Assembly: GCA_002359655.1 (NCBI GenBank)
Contig: DENL01000035.1
Span: 35,131 to 99,130, forward strand
Direction of reading: 5' to 3'
DNA length: 64,000 nucleotides
Source of the DNA: Rickettsiales bacterium UBA2645
GTDB taxonomy: Bacteria > Pseudomonadota > Alphaproteobacteria > Rickettsiales > UBA1997
Position numbers and translations under genes: made by a program. Under the pieces are notes generated by a model. That model searched no databases. It had not been told where the DNA came from and was given only the letters and a program-made list of their open reading frames with translations. Positions 10,035 through 19,115 of the stretch are shown here, one piece after another (position 1 is the first letter of the stretch; every line of letters begins with the position of its first letter).

Positions 10035-10334
10035 ATTGATCGATAATTTAATCTAAAATTTAAACCCGCCGCGAGAAGTCCCGCGACGGGCCTTGCTTGA
10101 AGAAGCTATCACTTGGATAAATTCCTCATCTTTTCCATAAAGAGAAAAGAGCTTTCGCGCTATCTATTTAAGTTATTGACATAACTACAGATAACGTAAG
10201 CACAACAATTAAAGGTATGAATACCATGTTGGTTACGATATTTAGTAGTTAAAACACTTAGACGAGAAACTTATCACAAAACCAGCTTCAAAGCGAAACT
10301 GACTAAGCGACAACCTCAAAACTTGATGAGTCGC
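10035..10334. other. Intergenic region between uvrA and pstS-like gene; no assigned gene
   Basis: A 300-bp gap on the leading side of uvrA. It contains the hairpin listed at 10065-10090. There is also a 19-codon hydrophobic reading frame on the minus strand (10227-10168; MVFIPLIVV...) without a clear ribosome binding site, and a short AGC-loop-GCT hairpin around 10150. It could hold the uvrA promoter and possibly a small RNA. No match to tmRNA, 6S, SRP or RNase P RNA signatures was recognised. Confidence 0.4.
10065..10090 (-). terminator. GC-rich hairpin, probable terminator upstream of uvrA
   Basis: Nine-base-pair arms (10065-10073 and 10082-10090) with one C-A mismatch and an 8-nt loop. 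On the minus strand they are followed by TTTAAATTTT. It would end transcripts coming from the pstS-like gene or from a small RNA in the gap, about 30 bp before the uvrA start. It could instead be a 5' leader structure of uvrA. Confidence 0.55.
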
Positions 10335-11387
10335 TTACAAACTTCTCATCACCTTATCCCGCACTTTTTTTGTTTCCAAATCAGTAAGCGGGATAAGTCC
10401 TTTTTGCAGCAAATAACCATCTACTCCGATGGTGTCGGAGCTGATTATTTCTTTTACAAATTCGCGCATTCCTAAAATCAAATCGAGATGTTCTTTTTTA
10501 AAATAAATGAAAAGTGGACGAGAAACTTTATAAGTTCCCGAAGCAATGTTTTCAAAGCTTGGCATTACTTTATCAATTGTAGCAGCTTGGATTAATTCGT
10601 GATTTTCTTCTAAAAAACTAAAACCAAAAATTCCTAAAGCTTGTTTGTCGTTACGCAATTTTTGTACGATTAAATTATCGTTTTCGCCAGCTTCGATGAA
10701 TTTTCCATCGCTACGAATTATGTGACATTTTTTTTGTCTAATTTTTTTATCAGGATAGCTTTCAACAAATTCTTTCATTTCTAAACAAACACTATCCATA
10801 ACCAACTCTACAAAAGCGTCGCGCGTTCCTGAAGTTGAAGGCGGACCATAAATTGCAATAGTGACTTCAGGCAGGCTTTTATCAATATCGCTCCACTTTT
10901 GGTAGAAATTTTCAACTAACTTTCCGCTTTTTGGATCAGGAACTTTTTCTGACAAAGCTAAAAAGATTTGTTTTTTGGTTAAATTATATTTTTGGCCAGC
11001 AATTGAGTTTGCAAGAACGATGCCATCATAACCGATTTTGATTTCGACAATTTCTTTGACACCATTTTCGCCGCATCTTTTGATTTCGCTTTTTTCAATC
11101 AAGCGCGAAGCGTTAGAAAAATCGGGATAATTATAACCAACACCCGAACAAAAGAGTTTAAAACCACCGCCTGTACCAGTTGATTCAACTATTGGGGTTT
11201 TGAACTGAGAGTCTTTTATTTTACTATTACGACCAAATTCTTCAGCGATTGTTGCAGCAAAAGGATAAACCGTTGAAGATCCAACCATACTGATGTGATT
11301 TCTTTTTGTAACTTGAAATTCAAAGGCCAAAACGTCGACTGAGAAAATAAAAAATAATGCAAAAACCAGAGGAAAAATTCGCAACAT
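10335..11387 (-). CDS. PstS-like phosphate-binding periplasmic protein
   Basis: A 350-residue exported solute-binding protein. It has a signal peptide (residues 1-21, cut near VLA|F), then the PstS/PBP-like domain: MVGSSTVYPFA near residue 34, ESTGTGGGFKLFCSG near 68, and YGPPSTSGTRDAFVEL in the middle. These Ser/Thr/Arg loops bind phosphate in the PstS family. No pstC, pstA, pstB or phoU lies nearby, so the transporter must be elsewhere if it exists. Divergent from bamA. Confidence 0.85.
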   Translation of the reverse strand: MLRIFPLVFALFFIFSVDVLAFEFQVTKRNHISMVGSSTVYPFAATIAEEFGRNSKIKDSQFKTPIVESTGTGGGFKLFCSGVGYNYPDFSNASRLIEKSEIKRCGENGVKEIVEIKIGYDGIVLANSIAGQKYNLTKKQIFLALSEKVPDPKSGKLVENFYQKWSDIDKSLPEVTIAIYGPPSTSGTRDAFVELVMDSVCLEMKEFVESYPDKKIRQKKCHIIRSDGKFIEAGENDNLIVQKLRNDKQALGIFGFSFLEENHELIQAATIDKVMPSFENIASGTYKVSRPLFIYFKKEHLDLILGMREFVKEIISSDTIGVDGYLLQKGLIPLTDLETKKVRDKVMRSL

Positions 11388-11690
11388 AAAAGCAGGATTT
11401 ATTGAATATAAAGCTCTTTGAAACTTTAATAAATTAAAAGACTAAAACCCTGTTTGTATCTGAGCCACTTCAAGCAAGGGCAACTCAAATTATTACATAA
11501 ACAAACTTAGACTAACCATAATTGAATATGGCAAATTGCCATCAAGATAAGTGCCTAACATCATTTGGTTTTATCGCTAAAAGTCAAATTTTTCTTGTAT
11601 CCGAACTCGCAGCATTTGAAAGTATAAAAATCAGATTCTCTTTTGTCTTTGTAAGTTTCTCCAAAAATTTCACCCTTGTAATTAAACTTG
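11388..11690. promoter_or_regulatory. Divergent promoter region pstS-like / bamA
   Basis: About 300 bp between two divergent genes, without a convincing reading frame. A symmetric element, ATGGCA-AAT-TGCCAT (11528-11542), is a possible operator or half of a regulatory hairpin. AT-rich stretches on both sides would fit promoters for each gene, but no clear -35/-10 pair was singled out. Confidence 0.35.
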
Positions 11691-14009
11691 ATGCCAAAAA
11701 AAGTTGCGCACCAAATCTATTTTATTGCCTTTCTTGCGCCTTTCTTGCTGCTTAATTTTCCTGCCTTTGCCAAAAATTTAAATGGCAATTCAACCTTTGT
11801 TATCAAAGGAAATGAGCGAGTTGACAATGACACAATCATGTCTTTTTTGCCAACCGCACCGATTAAAAAAAATAATAAAGATTTTTCAAAATCAGCAATT
11901 GACGAAGCTCTGAAAAAACTTTACGAATCTGATCTTTTTGCCGAAGTAAAAATCAACCAAGAGCAAAATCAGTTAATTGTTGAGGTAAAAGAAAATCCGC
12001 TGATTTCAGAAGTTAAATTTTCTGGCAATAAAAAGGTTGATGATGAAGCGCTAAAGAATGAAATTTCTCTTAAAAAACGTGGCGTTTTTACCAAGTCAAA
12101 ACTGCAATCCGATTTAAAAAGAATTAACGAAATCTACCTAAAATCTGGTCGCTTCTTAGCTAAAATTGATCCGAAAATTATTCAAAAAGAACAGAACCGC
12201 GTCGAAATAATTTTTGAAATTTTTGAAGGACAAAAAGCAAAAATTTCTGACATTTACTTCGTTGGTAACATTAATTTTTCTGACCAAGATTTACTTGATG
12301 AAATCTCAACCAAAAAATCAAAATGGTATAAATTTTTCTCTTCTTCCGATGTTTACGATTCTGATCGTATCGAGTTTGATAAAGAAAAATTACGCCGCTT
12401 TTACGGCTCGAAAGGTTACGCAGATTTTGTCGCTATCTCTTCAATTGCTCAAATCACACCAAGCAAAGATAAATTTTTTATCACTTTTTTACTTGAAGAG
12501 GGAATTAAATACAAAGTTGGCGAAGTTAATATTATCAACCATATAGCCAAGTTTGATGCTTCAGTTTTAGAAAAAGAAATTCTGATCAAAAGAGGTAAAA
12601 CCTATAACTCAGATTTAGTCGACAAAACTGTTGATGCCATGATCAAAATCATGTCAGAAAAATCTTATGCCTTCGCTCACATTGAACCAATTCTCAAGCG
12701 CAACAAAGAACAGCAAATTATCGCCATAGATTTTATCATCGAAGAAACTCCACCAATTTATATCAATCAAATTACCATCACCGGAAATACCAGAACACTT
12801 GATGAGGTTATCCGAAGAGAATTACGTTTTCGAGATGGCGATGCTTACAACATCACTAAAATCAATCGCTCCAAACAAAGATTAGAAAATCTTGGCTTCT
12901 TTGAAAAAGTTGAATTCAACACCAAAAGAATTGGCAACAGCGACAAAATTGATTTAGAAATTATCGTAAAAGAAAAAAAGACTGGTGAGCTGAACCTTGG
13001 AATTGGCTATTCTACAGTTAATAAAGTTACTGCTAATATCGGAATTAAAGAGCGCAACTTGATGGGAACTGGACAAGAATTAGGCGTTAACGTTCAACAC
13101 TCTTATAGTGGCCTTACTAGTGAATTGAACTACACCAAACCTTATTTTATGGGTCGCGCCATCGATGCTGGTTTCGATATTTTTCAATATAATTTATCAA
13201 AACGAAATACTTTGGTTTATGATCAAAGAACCAGCGGTATTACTTTTCGCGGCGATTATGCAATTACTGAATTTTTAAAACATCAAATCCGCTATTCATT
13301 TCGCGATGAAAATATCACCAATGTTGATTCTACAGCTTCCGTTAATTTACAAAATTTACAAGGACACTTCACTCATTCAGCAGTTGGTCAAACTTTTCTT
13401 TACGATAAAAGAAATAATGTAATCAATCCATCTGATGGTTACTATTTGTCTTTAAGTCAGGATTATACAGGCATTGGTGGCTATATTCATAACACAAAAT
13501 ACGAAGGTTCAGCTGGATTTTATACACCAACTTTCAACGATGAATATATCCTAAAATTCTTAACTCGCGGCGGCTATATTGACGGCAACGGGCAAGATGT
13601 GCGCAGTAACGACTCATTCTTTTTAGGTGGCAATAACTTTAGAGGATTTCAGTTCGCAGGATTGGGGCCAAGAACAACGACCAATGGAAGTGCTAAAGGT
13701 GGAAGCGTAATTGGTGGCAAAATTTATTACGTTGGAACCGCAGAATTTAAATTTCCACTAGGTTTGCCAAAAGAGTTAGGAATAAGCGGTGCCTTATTCA
13801 GCGACAATGGAACAGTAAAAGGTGTCGATCAAATCAACAAAAAAGGCACTGCTGTTGCTGATAGTGGATCAATTAGATCTTCTTATGGCCTAAGCCTGAT
13901 CTGGTCTTCCCCTCTTGGCCCAATTCGCCTTGACTTCTCGCATGTTGTTAAAAAAGAGCAATATGATTTGACCCAAAGCTTCCGCTTCAATTTCGGAACT
14001 AGTTTTTAG
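11691..14009 (+). CDS. bamA: Outer membrane protein assembly factor BamA
   Basis: Essential beta-barrel that inserts other barrels into the outer membrane. It has 772 residues from ATG 11691; a TTG directly before (11688) is in frame. A signal peptide (cut near AFA|K, residue 28) is followed by five POTRA repeats, visible as recurring (V/I)xGNxR/K and GYxxAxI-type segments (GNERVDND, GNKKVDDE, GNINFSDQ, GNTRTLDE). The Omp85 barrel includes RGFQFAGLGPR near 640 and ends in an aromatic F. Alone on its strand; convergent with hisZ (2 bp between stops). Confidence 0.96.
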   Translation: MPKKVAHQIYFIAFLAPFLLLNFPAFAKNLNGNSTFVIKGNERVDNDTIMSFLPTAPIKKNNKDFSKSAIDEALKKLYESDLFAEVKINQEQNQLIVEVKENPLISEVKFSGNKKVDDEALKNEISLKKRGVFTKSKLQSDLKRINEIYLKSGRFLAKIDPKIIQKEQNRVEIIFEIFEGQKAKISDIYFVGNINFSDQDLLDEISTKKSKWYKFFSSSDVYDSDRIEFDKEKLRRFYGSKGYADFVAISSIAQITPSKDKFFITFLLEEGIKYKVGEVNIINHIAKFDASVLEKEILIKRGKTYNSDLVDKTVDAMIKIMSEKSYAFAHIEPILKRNKEQQIIAIDFIIEETPPIYINQITITGNTRTLDEVIRRELRFRDGDAYNITKINRSKQRLENLGFFEKVEFNTKRIGNSDKIDLEIIVKEKKTGELNLGIGYSTVNKVTANIGIKERNLMGTGQELGVNVQHSYSGLTSELNYTKPYFMGRAIDAGFDIFQYNLSKRNTLVYDQRTSGITFRGDYAITEFLKHQIRYSFRDENITNVDSTASVNLQNLQGHFTHSAVGQTFLYDKRNNVINPSDGYYLSLSQDYTGIGGYIHNTKYEGSAGFYTPTFNDEYILKFLTRGGYIDGNGQDVRSNDSFFLGGNNFRGFQFAGLGPRTTTNGSAKGGSVIGGKIYYVGTAEFKFPLGLPKELGISGALFSDNGTVKGVDQINKKGTAVADSGSIRSSYGLSLIWSSPLGPIRLDFSHVVKKEQYDLTQSFRFNFGTSF

Positions 14010-14011
14010 CT

Positions 14012-14929
14012 CTAAATTTTGCGTAAAAAATTCATATAAATTGTGGCTCCAATCGCATCAAATTGATCGACTTTATACCTTCCTCCACGAGCAATTGGAT
14101 AGGAAAAATCGCCACAAAAAACATCAAAAGCAATATCACGATGATAAGAAGATTTATCATCACCAAATAAATCAAAACAAACTTCAACCTCAGGAAAATT
14201 TTCTTGTAAAAACTCAGCGATTTTTTGTGCTCTAAAAATCTCAGCAGCAATTTTTTCGGATTTTATTTTTGCTAAAATTTCTACGGATAAATTTTTTAAA
14301 TCATGGTTCAAAAGCGCTATCTTAGTGATTATTTCAGAATTTTTGCCAGCAAGATTTTTAATTAAGGAAATATTTTTTTGCTTTATCGCATCACGCAAAT
14401 TCTCATTTTTTCCCTCATCAATTTCTGCTAAAAAAATCTCCAAAAAATTAGGCAACGAAAATTCAATTAATAATTTTTCGACCTGTAATTTTTTTAAAGT
14501 TGCGAGCAAAATTTTAACAACTTTGAAATTAGATTTTTCTTTATCGCAACCGATAATTTCAACTCCTACTTGAGTTTGTTGGCGATCAGCATAAAGATCG
14601 TTGTTTTTTGCCCGCAGCACATCGCCAACATAGCAAAGTTTTAACGGCAATTTTTCTTCTGCTAAACGACTGGCTAAAAGTCTTGATATTTGTGGCGTTA
14701 TATCGTTTCTGAAAATCAGATTTTTGCCAGAAATTATGTCCAAACTATGAAAACAATTTTGAGAATTTTTGGTCAAAAAACTGTCAGCAAATTCTACCAA
14801 AGGCATTTTTATCAAGCGATATCCAGCGCTTAAAAAGCTATCCACAGCTTTATTGATATTTTTGTGATTTTTCTCTGCCTCATCAAAAAGCAAATCATAA
14901 AATCCAACGGGAAGAAGTTGTTTTTGCAT
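14012..14929 (-). CDS. hisZ: ATP phosphoribosyltransferase regulatory subunit, HisZ-like
   Basis: A 305-residue paralogue of histidyl-tRNA synthetase catalytic cores. It has class II motif traces (LIFRNDITPQISR near 72, ARGGRYKVD near 280) but no anticodon-binding domain, which is the HisZ pattern. HisZ activates the short form of HisG in the first step of histidine synthesis. No hisG or other his gene is in the window. It is the last gene of an apparent nrdR-udg-hisZ run (2-bp gap to udg). A degenerate HisS-like protein is the alternative. Confidence 0.75.
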   Translation of the reverse strand: MQKQLLPVGFYDLLFDEAEKNHKNINKAVDSFLSAGYRLIKMPLVEFADSFLTKNSQNCFHSLDIISGKNLIFRNDITPQISRLLASRLAEEKLPLKLCYVGDVLRAKNNDLYADRQQTQVGVEIIGCDKEKSNFKVVKILLATLKKLQVEKLLIEFSLPNFLEIFLAEIDEGKNENLRDAIKQKNISLIKNLAGKNSEIITKIALLNHDLKNLSVEILAKIKSEKIAAEIFRAQKIAEFLQENFPEVEVCFDLFGDDKSSYHRDIAFDVFCGDFSYPIARGGRYKVDQFDAIGATIYMNFLRKI

Positions 14930-14931
14930 CG

Positions 14932-15807
14932 TTATTTATCTTTTAAAAATTGTTCAAGCGCCAGCATATCTGCCCACGCTAATTTCTTTTTTGCTGATTG
15001 GCGCATCAAATAAGATGGGTGAAAAATTACAAAAGTTTTGATTTTTCGTGGTAAAAATTTCGGCGCAAAATCCATAAATTTTCCGCGTACTGAACTGATC
15101 GGATCATTAATTCCAAGGATTGCAGACATTGCAGTTGCGCCAACTAAAACTAAAACTTCTGGATTTAAAAGCTGAATATGACGCTCAACAAATGGTCGGC
15201 AAATTGCCAGCTCTTCATCGGTTGGACGGCGATTTCCTGGTGGTCTCCAAAAAATTACATTGCTGATGTAGAAGTTTTCAGCCCGTGTCATATTGATGGC
15301 GCGAAACATAGCATCTAAAACTTTTCCTGAATCGCCACAAAATGGAATACCTTGCAAATCCTCGTGGTTACCGGGTGCTTCGCCGATTACCATCACTTTT
15401 GAATTAGAATTTCCATCAGAAAAAACTGTGTTGCTGGCCATTTTTTTTAAATTACAGCCGTCAAAATTTTCAACCGCCTTGCGTAATTCAGATAGATTTT
15501 TTGCGGCTTCGGCAGCTTTTTTTGCCTGCGCTACAATTTCATTTAGTGAAATAAATTGTGCCGAGTTTTGTTCTTGAGAAGCCATTGAGCTTGCTTTAAG
15601 ATTGTCTAGAGATTTTTTTGCCAAAGTTGAAATTGCCTCGCTGGTTGAAAATTGTGGCCTGATAAAAGTTTGCACTACTAAATTTTTTTTCTCTTCTTTT
15701 ACCGAGTCTTTTTGCAAAAAATGATTTTGTGATTTTTCTACAATCACCTCATTTAAATCATTGTCGATGTAGAATTGTAAAGCTTCTGCAAGATTTTGTT
15801 TGGTCAT
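14932..15807 (-). CDS. Type 4 uracil-DNA glycosylase
   Basis: Removes uracil from DNA in base excision repair. The 291-residue protein has a poorly conserved, Lys/Ser-rich N-terminal third (about 1-105) and then the catalytic domain. Signatures are GEAPGNHEDLQGIPFCGDSG near 138-157, NVIFWRPPGNRRP near 183, and HPSYLMR near the end. Family 4 enzymes carry a 4Fe-4S cluster; DGC before the core and the C in CRPF are likely ligands. Its start overlaps the nrdR stop by 4 bp. Confidence 0.88.
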   Translation of the reverse strand: MTKQNLAEALQFYIDNDLNEVIVEKSQNHFLQKDSVKEEKKNLVVQTFIRPQFSTSEAISTLAKKSLDNLKASSMASQEQNSAQFISLNEIVAQAKKAAEAAKNLSELRKAVENFDGCNLKKMASNTVFSDGNSNSKVMVIGEAPGNHEDLQGIPFCGDSGKVLDAMFRAINMTRAENFYISNVIFWRPPGNRRPTDEELAICRPFVERHIQLLNPEVLVLVGATAMSAILGINDPISSVRGKFMDFAPKFLPRKIKTFVIFHPSYLMRQSAKKKLAWADMLALEQFLKDK

Positions 15808-16256
15808 TGCTTTACCACCTGTTTGATAAATTTTTGGAAATCATCAGCCTTCTCAAAATTTTTATAAACCGAGGCAAAACGTACAAAAGCAACTTTGTCC
15901 AGCTTTTCCAAAGCTGCCATGACTCTTTCGCCAATTTTTGAAGAAGCTATTTCAGTTTCGCTTTCAACTTCTAGCTGACGCACAATATTATTAACTAATT
16001 TTTCTACCTGAACTTCTGAAACTGGTCTTTTTCTAACCGCCATTTCAATTGATTTTTTTAACTTTTCTGGATCAAAAATTTTTTTCTCACCATTTTTTTT
16101 GATCACTAAAATTTCACGAAGTTGTACACGCTCAAATGTTGTAAATCTTGAATCGCAGGCAGCGCAATAACGCCGTCTTTTCACCGATTCACCATCGTCT
16201 GAAATTCGACTGTCTTTCACTTGAGTTTCAATATTTCCACAAAATGGGCAGCGCAT
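15804..16256 (-). CDS. nrdR: Transcriptional repressor NrdR
   Basis: Zinc-ribbon/ATP-cone repressor of ribonucleotide reductase genes. The 150 residues are canonical: CPFCG at 3-7, a second CAACDSRFTTFER, then the ATP-cone domain (VIKKNGEKKIFDPEKLKKSI). The C-terminal F-rich helix is present. Neither nrdA nor nrdB is nearby. It overlaps udg by 4 bp and lies 76 bp downstream of prfB, so it may be co-transcribed with either. Confidence 0.96.
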   Translation of the reverse strand: MRCPFCGNIETQVKDSRISDDGESVKRRRYCAACDSRFTTFERVQLREILVIKKNGEKKIFDPEKLKKSIEMAVRKRPVSEVQVEKLVNNIVRQLEVESETEIASSKIGERVMAALEKLDKVAFVRFASVYKNFEKADDFQKFIKQVVKQ

Positions 16257-16332
16257 ATTTAAAATTTTTAAGAAAAATTTTAGTTCTAAATTGTGTTAAA
16301 TTTTTAAGGGCGGCCTTAAAAATTTAACGAAA

Positions 16333-17431
16333 TTATTTTTTATTTTCTGTAAGGGCTGCTTTGATGAAGCCCTCGATTTCGCCATCTAAAACGGCTTGGA
16401 TATTTCCAGTTTCAAAATCGGTACGTAAATCTTTCACAAGTTGGTAAGGATGCAATACATAAGAGCGGATTTGGTGGCCCCAGCTATTGTCAGTTTTTTG
16501 GCTTTCAGATGCGGCCAAAGCGTCTTTCTTTTTTTGCATTTCCCTTTCAAAAAGTCGTGATTTTAGCATCTTCATGCATTCAGCACGATTACGGATTTGC
16601 GAGCGATCCGACTGACATTGCACCACAATATTGGTTGGCAAATGCGTCATTCTAACAGCAGAGTCAGTTTTGTTGACATGCTGTCCGCCTGCGCCAGAAG
16701 CTCGGAAAGTGTCAATACGTAAATCTTTTTCTTCGATGATAATTTCGATTTCATCATCAACTTCAGGATAAACCCAAACAGAAGTAAAACTAGTTTGTCT
16801 TTTGCCATTAGCATTGAATGGCGAAATGCGCACAAGTCGGTGCACGCCTGATTCGGTCTTCATCCAACCAAAAGCAAAACGACCAAAAATTTTCAGCGTT
16901 GCTGAACGAATTCCGGCCTCTTCGCCATCCATCATGCTAACTATTTCAACTTTGAATTTTTTTAAATTGGCAAAGCGTTCATACATACGCAGCAACATCA
17001 AACCAAAATCACAAGAGTCAGTTCCACCAGCGCCAGCATTGATATCAACGAAGCAGTTATTGATGTCGATTGCATCAGAAAATAAACATTCAACCTCAAA
17101 ACTATCGGAACTTTTTTTCAGTAAAATTAGATTTTTTTCGATGTCTTTTAAAAGTTGTTGATCGGCTTCTAACTTTGCCAATTCAGCGTATTCTCGATTA
17201 TCTTTCAAAGAAGTTTGAATTGCCAAAAATGAATTTAATTTTTCTTCTAAAACTGATTTTTCTTTTAAAATTTTTTGCGCTTCTGACTTATTATTCCAGA
17301 GTTCAGGATCTTGAGATTTTATATTTAATTCAGCTAATTTTGTTTGTAATTTTTCTGGCTCAAAGACACCTCTTAATCAAAGCCAGAGAGGCTTCGATTT
17401 CAGTAGTTAGATTTTCAATTTCAGCGGACAT
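16333..17431 (-). CDS. prfB: Peptide chain release factor 2, expressed by programmed +1 frameshift
   Basis: Recognises UGA and UAA and releases the polypeptide. It starts at ATG 17431; codon 24 is an in-frame TGA at 17362-17360. Slipping +1 at CTT-TGA (skipping base 17362) joins frame with the long 3' part and gives 365 residues, the E. coli length. The slippery site and an upstream AAGAGGTGT act like the classic Shine-Dalgarno-assisted autoregulatory frameshift. SPF (stop recognition) and GGQ (RASGAGGQHVNK) motifs are present. An internal ATG at 17226 gives only 297 residues and would lack the N-terminal domain. Confidence 0.95.
17358..17374 (-). promoter_or_regulatory. prfB programmed frameshift site
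   Basis: On the minus strand AAGAGGTGTCTTTGAG: an AGAGGT Shine-Dalgarno-like stretch three bases before CTT TGA. The layout matches the conserved RF2 signal, in which low RF2 levels stall UGA decoding and favour the +1 shift, so RF2 controls its own synthesis. Confidence 0.93.
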
Positions 17432-17444
17432 TTAAGATAAAATA

Positions 17445-17480
17445 TTGAAGTTTCAAAGAAGGCAAAATATGGTGCGCGCC
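17445..17480 (+). promoter_or_regulatory. Putative lpd promoter with GC-rich discriminator
   Basis: TTGAAG (17445-17450), a 17-bp spacer, TATGGT (17468-17473), then GCGCGCC (17474-17480). The same layout of -10 plus GCGCGCC lies upstream of sucC. GC-rich discriminators are typical of stringently controlled promoters. Assigned by eye only. Confidence 0.5.
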
Positions 17481-17516
17481 ACTTTCTCTTCTCGATAAAA
17501 TTTTTCTACAAAAAAT

Positions 17517-18941
17517 ATGACAGTTACAGCAAAAAGATTTGACCTTTGTGTTATTGGCGCTGGTCCTGGTGGTTATGTTGCAGCAATTCGCGCAGCACAA
17601 CTTGGATTAAAAGTTGGCATTGTTGAAGCCAATCACCTAGGCGGAATTTGTTTAAACTGGGGCTGCATTCCAACTAAAGCACTTTTAAAATCTTCCGAAG
17701 TTAATCATCTTATACATAATTTGGATGCTTACGGATTTTCTGCTAAAGAAATAAAATTTGATTTTACAAAAATTATTGAACGCTCAAGAGCAGTTTCAAA
17801 GCGCTTAAGTACTGGGATTGCTGGATTGATGAAAAAAAACAAAATCGAAGTAATTGACGGCTTCGCAAAATTTTTAGACGCCAAAAAAATCTCAGTTTCG
17901 CAAGATGGAAGAGAAGTCACACAAGTTGAAGCAGCTTATTTCATTGTGGCAACAGGCGCTAGAGCAAGAGTAATTCCGGGAATGGAACCTGATATTGAAA
18001 ATATTTGGACTTATCGCGAAGCTATGACTCCAAAGGCTTTGCCGAAATCTCTTTTAATTGTTGGTTCAGGTGCAATTGGATCAGAGTTTGCTTCGTTCTA
18101 CAGAAATATGGGCTCAGAAGTCACTTTAATTGAAATGGCCGAAAATATCTTACCAGTTGAAGATGAAGAAATTTCAAAACTGGCTAGAAAGTCTTTCGAA
18201 AAACAGGGCATTAAAGTTATAACAAGTGCCGCACTAAAATCTTTGAAAAAAGGCAAAGGCGAAGTTACCGCTTTGGTTGAAGTTAATGGCAAAGTTGAAG
18301 AAATCACAGCTGAAAAAGTTATTATGGCTGTTGGCATTGTAGCTAATGTAGAAAATTTAGGACTAGAAAAAACTAAAGTTAAAATCGACAAAGGTCGCAT
18401 CATCGCCAACGGATATTTAGAAACCTCTGAAGCAAATATTTTTGCAATTGGTGATGTAGTTGGCGCTCCTTGGTTAGCTCACAAAGCATCTCATGAAGGC
18501 ACAATCGCTGCTGAAAAAATCGCCAGCAAACTAAATAAATATGACGCCAAAAAAGTTCACCCAATCAAAGCAGAAAATATTCCGGGTTGCACTTACTCAA
18601 TGCCACAAATCGCCTCGGTTGGATTAACCGAAAAGAAAGCTTTGGCAACTGGCAAAAAAATTAAAGTTGGTCGCTTCCCTTATCTGGCAAATGGCAAAGC
18701 AATTGCAGCTGGCGAAACCGAAGGTTTAATCAAAGTAATTTTTGATGAAAAAACTGGTGAACTTTTAGGAGCTCATTTAATTGGTGCCGAAGTTACTGAA
18801 ATGATTCAAGGATATGTAATTGCTAAACAAGCAGAGCTGACTGAGGAAGACTTAATGCATACAATTTTTGCTCACCCAACTATGTCGGAAATGATGCATG
18901 AAGCCGTTTTAGATGCTTATGGCAGGGTTATTCATTTTTGA
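17517..18941 (+). CDS. lpd: Dihydrolipoyl dehydrogenase
   Basis: FAD enzyme that reoxidises dihydrolipoamide of the 2-oxoacid dehydrogenase complexes. 474 residues: FAD motif GAGPGGYVAA near 14, redox-active disulfide C45/C50 in GGICLNWGCIPTKAL, NAD-binding GSGAIGSEFASF near 187, FAIGDV near 309, and the catalytic pair H453/E458 in HPTMSE. No E1 or E2 gene is adjacent, so it probably serves more than one complex. Divergent from prfB across an 85-bp shared promoter region. Confidence 0.96.
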   Translation: MTVTAKRFDLCVIGAGPGGYVAAIRAAQLGLKVGIVEANHLGGICLNWGCIPTKALLKSSEVNHLIHNLDAYGFSAKEIKFDFTKIIERSRAVSKRLSTGIAGLMKKNKIEVIDGFAKFLDAKKISVSQDGREVTQVEAAYFIVATGARARVIPGMEPDIENIWTYREAMTPKALPKSLLIVGSGAIGSEFASFYRNMGSEVTLIEMAENILPVEDEEISKLARKSFEKQGIKVITSAALKSLKKGKGEVTALVEVNGKVEEITAEKVIMAVGIVANVENLGLEKTKVKIDKGRIIANGYLETSEANIFAIGDVVGAPWLAHKASHEGTIAAEKIASKLNKYDAKKVHPIKAENIPGCTYSMPQIASVGLTEKKALATGKKIKVGRFPYLANGKAIAAGETEGLIKVIFDEKTGELLGAHLIGAEVTEMIQGYVIAKQAELTEEDLMHTIFAHPTMSEMMHEAVLDAYGRVIHF

Positions 18942-18999
18942 TTTGACAACAAAAATTCGATTCCTATTTTGCGCCAACCTTTCAGTTAATTCGCAACTT

Positions 19000-19038
19000 C
19001 AACCCTTATTTGCTAAAACCAGTTAAGGGTTGTTATTT
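19000..19038 (+). terminator. Terminator after lpd
   Basis: Arms AACCCTTA (19001-19008) and TAAGGGTT (19024-19031) enclose a 15-nt loop, followed by GTTATTTT. It lies about 60 bp after the lpd stop. Confidence 0.65.
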
Positions 19039-19115
19039 TGGGAAACGATTTAACGACAGAAAGAAACTAATCAGAAATTGATTAGATTTATCAAAACAAT
19101 TTGGCGTAAAAAACA

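Noticed and set aside
10035..10334. Known structural RNA (tmRNA, 6S, SRP, RNase P) in this gap
   Set aside because: None of their conserved sequence blocks was found.
11522..11755. Reading frame of 77 codons upstream of bamA
   Set aside because: It overlaps the bamA signal peptide in another frame and its composition is arbitrary; no homology recognised.
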